In this document: piece after piece, positions 56,632 to 64,000 of the stretch
Layout of the letters: each line of letters opens with the position of its first letter
Position numbering within the stretch: position 1 is the first letter of the stretch
Origin: Candidatus Lambdaproteobacteria bacterium RIFOXYD2_FULL_50_16
GTDB taxonomy: Bacteria; SAR324; XYD2-FULL-50-16
NCBI GenBank assembly: GCA_001783695.1
Contig: MFNE01000030.1
Span: forward strand, 11,884 to 75,883
Length of the DNA: 64,000 bases
Direction: 5' to 3'
Translations under genes and position numbers: made by a program
Notes under the pieces: generated by a model
Database searches by the model: none
Seen by the model: the letters and a program-made list of their open reading frames with translations, nothing else
Told to the model about the DNA's origin: nothing

Positions 56632-57384
56632 TTAGGTCGCTTCTGGGGTCTTGGGCGGCTCACCCATTAGGCTTCTTAGTTGAGCAATGGCCTTGGTGCG
56701 CATTTGGCTGACCCTGGATTCGGTGATATTTAAAACCGCCCCAATCTCTTTTAGATTCATATCTTCGTTGTAATAAAGAGCCAGCACCATTCGCTCCTTT
56801 TCAGGGAGCTTTTCAATCGCAACCGCCAGCAAGCTTACTGCCTCACTCCCCAAAAGCTGTTCCATCGGGCTTTGGGCTTCGGCACTAGCTAGGGTGTCTA
56901 AAATATTCATCTCATCTTCATCGAAGTCATGGGAGATCAAGCCTTCTAGGGACAACAGCGGGATGGGGCGGGCTTTATCGATAAAGTCGGGTAGTTCTTT
57001 GGGGGAAATTTCTAGGGCCTCGGCCAATTGATTATCACTAGGATGATCCACCTCTTTGGCTCGCAAACTGCGGTAGGCTTTGTCTAACTTATTGCCATTG
57101 TCCCTAACCGAACGGGGAATCCAGTCTTTAGCGCGCAGGTCATCAAGCATCGCCCCCTTAACCCTATGTTCGGCGTAGGTCTTAAACAGGTGCCCTTGAC
57201 TAGGGTCGTATTTCTCAGCCGCCTCTAAAAGCCCAATCATCCCCACTTGGACCAAGTCATCACGCAAAAAGCCGTCTGGAAGGCGGGCCGAAAGGCGGTT
57301 GGCAATATGCTTGACCATGGGTGCATATTCCATCACTACCTCCTCTTTCGAGGCTTTAGCTTGTTTGGCGTAGGGGTTATACAT
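56632..57384 (-). CDS. fliA: FliA/WhiG-family RNA polymerase sigma factor
   Basis: Start at ATG 57384 (MYNPYAKQ); DDLVQVGMIGLLEAAEKYDP, FKTYAEHRVKGAMLDDLRAKDWIPRSVR, LKEIGAVLNITESRVSQMRTKAI. Confidence 0.92.
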   Translation of the reverse strand: MYNPYAKQAKASKEEVVMEYAPMVKHIANRLSARLPDGFLRDDLVQVGMIGLLEAAEKYDPSQGHLFKTYAEHRVKGAMLDDLRAKDWIPRSVRDNGNKLDKAYRSLRAKEVDHPSDNQLAEALEISPKELPDFIDKARPIPLLSLEGLISHDFDEDEMNILDTLASAEAQSPMEQLLGSEAVSLLAVAIEKLPEKERMVLALYYNEDMNLKEIGAVLNITESRVSQMRTKAIAQLRSLMGEPPKTPEAT

Positions 57385-57438
57385 GGGCTCCCAAGGTTGA
57401 AGACGCCCTTTAAAAAGCAAGGGTTATGCCTTCTTACG

Positions 57439-57463
57439 CCCGCCCCTAGAATTTAGGGGTGGG
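57439..57463. other. 10-bp stem-loop between mltD-like and fliA genes
   Basis: CCCGCCCCTA-gaatt-TAGGGGTGGG (one G:U). Confidence 0.5.
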
Positions 57464-57470
57464 ATGGGTT

Positions 57471-58904
57471 TTAAAGGGTGTTGGTTTCTTTTTGAGGCAA
57501 CTTAACCGCCACTTGCTCGCCAGGCCGAAGGTGGCGCCAGCGCTGCTCAGCACGGTAGTTCCAAGCCTTTATTTGGTGGATCGTCACCTTATAGGCTTGG
57601 CTGATACTCCAAAGCGAATCTCCCCGCTGGACCGTATGGTAAATAAACCCATCCCGGTTTGCCGGTGCCGAGATTTGGGCCGAAACACGAGAATATTGCG
57701 GCAAAACGTAACTATTGGACACCGGCAGCATTATCCGCTGGTTCAACCGCAATAGTTTGCCTCGGGAGATTTGATTAAACGAAATGATCTGGGCGATAGG
57801 CACGCCATATTCGCGGCTAATCGACCACAGGTTATCCCCTTTTTGCACCTGATGATACTTCCAAAAACGGGTTCGGTTTTGTTCTAACTGGTTCAGCTTT
57901 TCCTGGTCCGGTTCAATGGGCCTAGGCACCATAATCACATAGGTTGGATGATGCGCCGGGGTCAGCCCTTTGGGGATCGAAGGGTTTAGTGATTGTAACT
58001 CTGCCTCGTCAATTCCAATCACCTCCGAAATCTGCGCCAAGGTCACCCCACCGGGCACTTCTAAGGGGTAGCGAGGTTTTTCTTCCAACATCTCGGGCAG
58101 ATCGTTAAATCCGTAGGCCTCCAGGTTGGCGAATAAAATATTTACTGCGTAAAAGGCGGGCACATATCCCCTAGTTTCCCGAGGAAGTTTTAAGGCCCAA
58201 AAATCTTGATCTTTGCCTAAACGAACGGCCCGTTTAATCGCGCCTCGAACCCGGCCAGAGCCGGAGTTATAAGCAGCCAAGGCCAATTCCCAATCCCCAA
58301 ACTCGCGGTAGAGATTTTTTAGGTATTTAGCGGCGGCGCGGGTTGATTTTTCGGGATCGTAGCGTTCGTCGTGCCACCAACTATTAGAAAGCCCATACAT
58401 CCGCCCAGTGTAGGACATAAACTGCCAAAGCCCAAGGGCTGAGGCGCGGCTGCGGGCTTGGGGGTTAAAGTTAGATTCGACGACCGAAAGGAAGGCAAGG
58501 TTGGGGGGCAAACCCTCTTCGGCGAAGATCCGCCGGATCATGGGTAAATACGTGGCGCTGCGCTCAACCGCTTGTTCAAAAACATCGCGCTTGCGGCCAG
58601 TGTACATGGCCACAAAGGCCTCAATCTTTTTATTAGAATAAATCGGAATCTCATCGACCGAAACCGGGGCCGCCAATTCATCCGCTTCCGCCAAGGAGGG
58701 GGGCATTTGGCCGTCCATCTCTGCGGAAACCGCTTCGTCCTTGTCTTTGATCTCAAGGTCTTCAGCTTCTTCAGGGCTTAGCTGGGTCTTGCCTACAACC
58801 TGAGGGTCTGCCAACTCGTCTAGACTTAAATCTTGGTCCTGATCCTGTGCGTACAGGTTTAAGCAGAACAAGAGGGCGAGCATCAACAACAGGTAGCGTT
58901 TCAT
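57471..58904 (-). CDS. mltD: MltD-like lytic murein transglycosylase with LysM repeats
   Basis: LAFLSVVESNFNPQARSRASALGLWQFM, ALAAYNSGSGRV; LysM YHQVQKGDNLWSISREYGV and YHTVQRGDSLWSISQAYKV. Confidence 0.92.
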   Translation of the reverse strand: MKRYLLLMLALLFCLNLYAQDQDQDLSLDELADPQVVGKTQLSPEEAEDLEIKDKDEAVSAEMDGQMPPSLAEADELAAPVSVDEIPIYSNKKIEAFVAMYTGRKRDVFEQAVERSATYLPMIRRIFAEEGLPPNLAFLSVVESNFNPQARSRASALGLWQFMSYTGRMYGLSNSWWHDERYDPEKSTRAAAKYLKNLYREFGDWELALAAYNSGSGRVRGAIKRAVRLGKDQDFWALKLPRETRGYVPAFYAVNILFANLEAYGFNDLPEMLEEKPRYPLEVPGGVTLAQISEVIGIDEAELQSLNPSIPKGLTPAHHPTYVIMVPRPIEPDQEKLNQLEQNRTRFWKYHQVQKGDNLWSISREYGVPIAQIISFNQISRGKLLRLNQRIMLPVSNSYVLPQYSRVSAQISAPANRDGFIYHTVQRGDSLWSISQAYKVTIHQIKAWNYRAEQRWRHLRPGEQVAVKLPQKETNTL

Positions 58905-59165
58905 AGGCTTCGAATTCCACAGGGTTTTTCCCCTAAGGTCTATTAGAGGTTTATTGCAGATCCTCCATGAAATATCAAGGAAAACCGCGCCCAGCGTTGA
59001 TGCAGGATTGGTGCCTATAATGGGGCATTTGAGCCCCGTTTTTGGCTCCGCCGAGGGAAAACCGTACGGATCGGTATATTAATTAAGGGTCTCCGCCTAA
59101 ATATAAATTCCTGCTAAAGTTTTTTTCAGCCCCTAGAAATCCCACTTTTTACCCAGAATGCAGCC

Positions 59166-60119
59166 CTAGGCCGCTGGATCAGCCCAACGTTCTAAGACCA
59201 TCACTAATAAAAAGCCTAATACGGCCAAACCAATAGCCAACCCTAGTTCGGTTCCTATTTCGGGCCAAATGTTTTGGTCGCGAAGTACATGTAGTTTGCC
59301 CCGAATCTCCACCTGTTCTAACACCTCTTTAAAGGGCCAAACCTTGCGTAAGCTACCGGCCATTAGGCCCGTTAAAAGGGCTAAGGTGAGCTTTTCATAG
59401 TGATGCAAAAGATAACTTAACACCCTAGAAAAACTAGTGATTCCCACAAACGCGCCTAGACAAAAACAGGCGATAATCACCAAGGACTGGGCTTCGAAAG
59501 GGTGCTTGAGGGCTCCGGTGACATATTCATATTTGCCCATGATCAAAAGCAAAAAAGCCCCCGAAATCCCAGGCAGAATCATCGCGCAAATAGCGATCAT
59601 TCCCGCTAAAATAATAAACCACCAAGTCTCGGGGGTTGAGACCGGAATCAGACCCACAATCACAAAGCCTACCAAGCCTCCCACCCCAAAGGCGGCCAGG
59701 GTTTTAGGGCTCCAATGAACCTTTTTGCCTAAGATCCAGATGGAGGCCAAAATCAACCCCAAAAAGGCGGACCAAGTCAACACCGGTTGTTCGTCTAGGA
59801 GGTAATTCATCAGCCGGGCGATGGAAATAATCGCCGTGCTAATCCCGGCTAACAAGACCACCAAAAACCGGAGATGTACATGAGCCAAAAACCCGGCCAA
59901 ATCGAGGCGCAAGAGTTTTTTAACCGCATCCCCATCAATTGATTTAATGGCGTCAATCAATTGGGTGTAAATCCCGGCAATAAGGGCGATGGTGCCACCA
60001 GAGACACCAGGGATGATGTCGGCAGTGCCCATAGAAACCCCTTTGAGATATAAGACCAGGGCCTCTTTGAGGTTATTAGGACCAGGGCTTTTTTTAAAGG
60101 CGTCGATTAAATTAGGCAT
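59166..60119 (-). CDS. DUF368-family membrane protein (polyprenyl-phosphate transporter-like)
   Basis: Start at ATG 60119 (MPNLIDAF...); LKGVSMGTADIIPGVSGGTIALIAGIYTQLI, ICAMILPGISGAFLLLIMGKYE. Track start 60272 overlaps hpt. Confidence 0.9.
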   Translation of the reverse strand: MPNLIDAFKKSPGPNNLKEALVLYLKGVSMGTADIIPGVSGGTIALIAGIYTQLIDAIKSIDGDAVKKLLRLDLAGFLAHVHLRFLVVLLAGISTAIISIARLMNYLLDEQPVLTWSAFLGLILASIWILGKKVHWSPKTLAAFGVGGLVGFVIVGLIPVSTPETWWFIILAGMIAICAMILPGISGAFLLLIMGKYEYVTGALKHPFEAQSLVIIACFCLGAFVGITSFSRVLSYLLHHYEKLTLALLTGLMAGSLRKVWPFKEVLEQVEIRGKLHVLRDQNIWPEIGTELGLAIGLAVLGFLLVMVLERWADPAA

Positions 60120-60171
60120 GTCAAATTGGGAGTAAGGTTTAAGGCTGGCTGATGATTCAAGAAGGAGGCCC

Positions 60172-60684
60172 TTAGCGTAGTTCTGGTGGCAATTCAGCAA
60201 TAAAGGGGAGGTTGCGGTATTTGCCGTTGTAATCCATCCCGTAGCCCACCACCCAGGCGTCTGGGCAAGCAAAGGCGCAGAAATCGGGGGTGAAGGCTGC
60301 CATTTTTTTATCTAACAAAACACAGGTTTTCACCTCTTCGGCCCCGGCCTTTTTAAAGGTGGAGCAGACCAAACGCAAGGTCTGGCCACTGTCTAAGATG
60401 TCGTCGATCACCAGTATTTTTTTGCCCTGGACCGAAAATTTAAGCTCTATCTCTGGGGCCTTGGCTTGGGTGCCTTGGTAACTTTGGACCCGCATGGTTT
60501 GCACTGGGCATTCGAGGTCCAGATGTCTTATTAAATCGGCCATAAATACGATACTCCCATTCATCAAACCCACCAATTCGGGCCCCGGGCCGCCTTTATA
60601 ATGATAGGTAATTAGCCGGGCAAGGTGGCGGATTTGCGCCTGAATCTGTTCTGGGCTAAATAAGATATGTTCGAATCGGCTCAT
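60172..60684 (-). CDS. hpt: Hypoxanthine phosphoribosyltransferase
   Basis: LVGLMNGSIVFMADLIRHL, KILVIDDILDSGQTL, CPDAWVVGYGMDYNGKYRNLPFIAEL. Confidence 0.92.
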   Translation of the reverse strand: MSRFEHILFSPEQIQAQIRHLARLITYHYKGGPGPELVGLMNGSIVFMADLIRHLDLECPVQTMRVQSYQGTQAKAPEIELKFSVQGKKILVIDDILDSGQTLRLVCSTFKKAGAEEVKTCVLLDKKMAAFTPDFCAFACPDAWVVGYGMDYNGKYRNLPFIAELPPELR

Positions 60685-60773
60685 AATAGTCCCTAATCTT
60701 GACGATATCTTTCCCCAGTGCCAGGATAACTGTCAATCAACGTTTCGCCTGATAACTTTACCCGACTCGTGCA

Positions 60774-62219
60774 ATGCAATTTGAACCGGTGATCGGGCTG
60801 GAGGTTCACGCCCAGCTCTCTACAGAAGCCAAGATGTTTTGCTCCTGCCCTAATCAATATGGAGCAGAGCCCAACCAAAACACCTGCCCTGTTTGTTTAG
60901 GTCTCCCCGGCGCTTTGCCCACGATCAATCAAAAGGCGGTTCAGTTTGCCATCCAGTTGGGGTTGGCCACTAATTGCAAGATTCGCCTAGACAGCCAGTT
61001 TGCCCGAAAAAACTATTTCTACCCAGACCTGCCCAAGGCGTATCAGATCAGCCAATTTGATCGGCCCATCTGCGAAGGTGGCTGGATCGAGATTGAAACC
61101 AAGGCGGGCACCAAACGGATTGGAATCACTCGTATCCATATGGAAGAGGATGCGGGCAAACTGGTCCACGAAGGCCAAGACCCCAACGCTTCTTATGTCG
61201 ATTTAAACCGCGCCGGAGTGCCTTTGGTTGAGATCGTCAGCGAGCCTGATATTCGCAACTCAGAAGAGGCCAAAGCCTATATGGAGAAGATCCATAGCTA
61301 TGTCACCTATCTGGGAGTCTGCAATGGGGATATGGAAAAAGGGAATTTACGTTGCGACGCCAACGTCTCGATTCGGCCTAGGGGTCAAGCCCAGTTTGGC
61401 ACTCGCACCGAGACTAAAAACATCAATAGTTTTAGAAACGTTGCTGCGGCGATTGAGTTTGAAATCGCTAGGCAAACCGATGCGGTTTTAGACGGGGAAA
61501 CCATCATCCAAGAAACCCGACTTTGGGACGGCGCGCTGAACCAGTCGCGCTCGCTACGGGTCAAAGAAGACAGTCACGATTACCGCTACTTCCCCTGCCC
61601 AGACCTGCCCGTGGTTAAAATCGAGCAAGAAGAGGTGGACCGGACCCATGCGAGTCTGCCCGAGTTGCCCGACCAAAAAAGGGACCGATTTGTTTTAGAA
61701 CATGGCTTGAGCCACTACGACGCCTCTGTCTTGGTAGCCTCGCAAGAGGTGGCCTTTTATTTTGAGCAATGCCTCAAAGCAGGGGCCAGTCCTAAACCAG
61801 CTACCAACTGGATCTTAGGTGATATGCTCCGACTACTCAACGAAACCAAAACCGAAGCCACTCAATGTAAGGTAGGGCCTAAAAGCTTGGCGCAAATGAT
61901 CGCCTTGATCGAGGACGGTACGATCAGCGGCAAAATCGCCAAAACCGTTTACCAAGAGATGTTTGAGACCGGCAAATATCCGGCGCAAGTGGTTGAAGAA
62001 AAAGGGCTTAAGCAGGTAAGTGATGAAGTTGCCCTGTTGGTAATTTGCCAAAAAATTGTAGCCGACAGCCCCGAACAGACCGCCGCCTACCAAGGGGGCA
62101 AGGACCGGCTGTTTGGTTATTTTGTGGGCCAAGCGATGCAAGCGACCAAGGGCAAAGCCAACCCTGGTGTGATCAATAAAATTTTTAAAGAACTCCTCGG
62201 CGAACCTAGCCAAGGTTAA
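60774..62219 (+). CDS. gatB: Asp-tRNA(Asn)/Glu-tRNA(Gln) amidotransferase subunit B
   Basis: FEPVIGLEVHAQLSTEAKMFCSCPN, CPVCLGLPGALPTIN, RKNYFYPDLPKAYQISQ, C-terminal GatB/YqeY tail. Confidence 0.97.
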   Translation: MQFEPVIGLEVHAQLSTEAKMFCSCPNQYGAEPNQNTCPVCLGLPGALPTINQKAVQFAIQLGLATNCKIRLDSQFARKNYFYPDLPKAYQISQFDRPICEGGWIEIETKAGTKRIGITRIHMEEDAGKLVHEGQDPNASYVDLNRAGVPLVEIVSEPDIRNSEEAKAYMEKIHSYVTYLGVCNGDMEKGNLRCDANVSIRPRGQAQFGTRTETKNINSFRNVAAAIEFEIARQTDAVLDGETIIQETRLWDGALNQSRSLRVKEDSHDYRYFPCPDLPVVKIEQEEVDRTHASLPELPDQKRDRFVLEHGLSHYDASVLVASQEVAFYFEQCLKAGASPKPATNWILGDMLRLLNETKTEATQCKVGPKSLAQMIALIEDGTISGKIAKTVYQEMFETGKYPAQVVEEKGLKQVSDEVALLVICQKIVADSPEQTAAYQGGKDRLFGYFVGQAMQATKGKANPGVINKIFKELLGEPSQG

Positions 62220-62259
62220 GAAACTGGGGGCAAGTCCCCCCTTTTCCAACTCCCCTAGA

Positions 62260-64000
62260 ATGAACAATTCCCCAAAAACCGTTAAATTGGCCGATTACCG
62301 GCCCTTTAGCCACGACCTTTTAGAAGTATCTTTGGCTTTTGACCTCTACGAAACCCATGTTTTGGTTACGGCTCGCTGCCATTATAAGGCCAAAAAAACG
62401 GCCAAAGAGATGTGGCTAGATGGGGAAAAGCTTGAACTCCAGTCGATCTTGATCAACGGGGCTCCCTGGAGCGACTATCAAATTGACGCAGAGGGCATGA
62501 AACTAACCGGTCTGCCCAAGGCCTTCGAGCTCACCTTGGTCACCCAGATTTACCCCAAGGAAAATAAAGCCTTAGAAGGGCTTTATCAGTCGGGCAGTCT
62601 CTTTTGCACCCAATGCGAAGCCCAAGGGTTTCGCAAAATCACCTACTTCCCTGACCGTCCAGATGTGATGACCCTTTTTAGAACCCACATCACCGCTGAC
62701 CTCGCCCAATACCCCGTTTTGCTTTCAAACGGCAACCGAATTGGCCAAGGCTCCCTAGAAGGAGGCCGCCACTGGGCCCTGTGGGAAGATCCTTTTAAAA
62801 AACCCTGTTATCTTTTTGCCCTAGTGGCCGGCGACCTAGTGGCCCGTCAGGACCGTTTTATCACAAAAAGTGGCCGTGTAATCGCATTAGAACTCTGGAC
62901 CGAGCCCGAAACCGCCCACAAAACCGCCCACGGCATGGAGAGTCTTAAAAAAGCCATGGCTTGGGATGAGCGGGTCTATGGTTTGGAATATGATCTCGAT
63001 ATCTTTATGATTGTCGCGGTCAAGGATTTCAATATGGGCGCTATGGAAAACAAGGGGTTGAATATTTTTAACTCCTCTTGTGTTCTGGCTAACCAAAAAA
63101 CCAGCACAGACGGGGAATTTGAGTGGATCATGGGGGTCATTGGCCATGAGTATTTCCACAATTGGTCAGGCAACCGGATCACCTGCCGCGATTGGTTTCA
63201 GTTAAGCCTCAAAGAGGGTTTAACCATCTTTAGGGATCAACATTTCTCCGCCGACATGACCTCTAAAGCAGTAAAACGGATCGAAGAGGTTAAGCTGATT
63301 AAAACCAGCCAATTTGCCGAAGACGGCGGCCCTATGGCCCATCCGGTACGGCCCGAATCTTATGTAGAAATAAACAATTTTTACACCTTGACCGTTTACC
63401 ACAAAGGTTCCGAATTGATTCGGATGGCCAGCCTAATCCTGGGCAAGTCGGGGTATTTTAAAGGGGCCAAGCTCTACTTTGAGCGCCACGATGGTCAAGC
63501 TTGCACCATCGAGGATTGGCTTAAAGCCTTAGAGGATGGATCGGGAGCCGATTTAAGCCGCTTTAAGGATTGGTATTTCCAGGCAGGCACCCCCGAACTA
63601 AGTTTAAAAGTGGACTGGGACGAAACCAAAGGGGAGGCTCGGCTGCATTGGCAACAAACCAACCCACCCACCCCAGACAGCAAAAAGAAGCAACCCTTAT
63701 TGATCCCGATCCTGCTCAAAGCCTTTGGTCAAAAGGGGCAAGCCCTTATCTACCAAGCTTTGGGCGAAAAAAGGCAAGGCGAGTGGCTCTACCTGATGGA
63801 CGGCAAAAAAACCGAGTTGGTTTTAGAAGGATTAAGCGAACGCCCCCTGCTATCGGTACTACGCGGTTTTTCGGCCCCTGTGCGGTTGCAGTATGAGCCT
63901 ACCCAAGCGGACCGCTTGGTTTTAATGGCCCATGATGACGATGGGGTCGGGGCTTTCGAAGCCGCCCAAGGACTCTTGACTACTGAAATTTTAGCGGGAA
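62260..64000 (+). CDS. pepN: Aminopeptidase N (M1 family), 3' end beyond window
   Basis: ATG at 62260 (MNNSPKTVKLADYRPFSHDLLEVSLAFDLYET); GAMENKGLNIFNS; GHEYFHNWSGNRITCRDWFQLSLKEGLTIFRDQHFSAD. Not in ORF track, presumably because it is truncated by the window edge. Confidence 0.94.
   Translation, partial: MNNSPKTVKLADYRPFSHDLLEVSLAFDLYETHVLVTARCHYKAKKTAKEMWLDGEKLELQSILINGAPWSDYQIDAEGMKLTGLPKAFELTLVTQIYPKENKALEGLYQSGSLFCTQCEAQGFRKITYFPDRPDVMTLFRTHITADLAQYPVLLSNGNRIGQGSLEGGRHWALWEDPFKKPCYLFALVAGDLVARQDRFITKSGRVIALELWTEPETAHKTAHGMESLKKAMAWDERVYGLEYDLDIFMIVAVKDFNMGAMENKGLNIFNSSCVLANQKTSTDGEFEWIMGVIGHEYFHNWSGNRITCRDWFQLSLKEGLTIFRDQHFSADMTSKAVKRIEEVKLIKTSQFAEDGGPMAHPVRPESYVEINNFYTLTVYHKGSELIRMASLILGKSGYFKGAKLYFERHDGQACTIEDWLKALEDGSGADLSRFKDWYFQAGTPELSLKVDWDETKGEARLHWQQTNPPTPDSKKKQPLLIPILLKAFGQKGQALIYQALGEKRQGEWLYLMDGKKTELVLEGLSERPLLSVLRGFSAPVRLQYEPTQADRLVLMAHDDDGVGAFEAAQGLLTTEILAG

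Noticed and set aside
59022-59042. GGGGC-atttga-GCCCC followed by GTTTTT on the plus strand
   Set aside because: Looks terminator-like but no plus-strand gene lies upstream; stem only 5 bp.
1-64000. tRNA, rRNA or CRISPR genes
   Set aside because: No T-loop-like GGTTCGAATCC cloverleaf, rRNA core or direct-repeat/spacer array recognised by eye; a tRNAscan/Infernal run would be decisive.

Overview
This 64 kb window reads as an ordinary, gene-dense Gram-negative chromosome (Tat, type I secretion, T2SS/T4P ATPase, FliA, NnrS, MetH, ThrH) with several unusual accessory loci. I see no rRNA, recognisable tRNA or CRISPR array. The most striking locus is at 1-13.5 kb. On the minus strand it is a compact operon: an ABC exporter with a destroyed Walker A, a triple-hemerythrin protein, a second ABC exporter with intact Walker A but lost signature motif, an HlyD adaptor, and a very large Ala-rich heptad-multiple repeat protein that runs off the left edge. 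The last is absent from the supplied ORF track, apparently because it has no stop inside the window. A divergent TolC / FGE-like / TerB-like gene set lies on the plus strand. Other notable items: a TatC with a ~140-residue insertion carrying two CxC motifs; a UvrC with a ~145-residue acidic insertion between its catalytic segments; a beta-barrel/FecR/lipoprotein/bacteriohemerythrin operon; an MCP-hemerythrin fusion; a RelA/SpoT protein with an erased hydrolase site; a class III cyclase-like protein lacking key catalytic residues; ten near-identical 42-aa TPRs; a rhodanese-NifU fusion; and a gene-poor stretch (23.2-24.3 kb) holding an FGE/DGR-variable-protein-like C-terminal coding remnant. All family assignments come from motif reading by eye; no database search was run.
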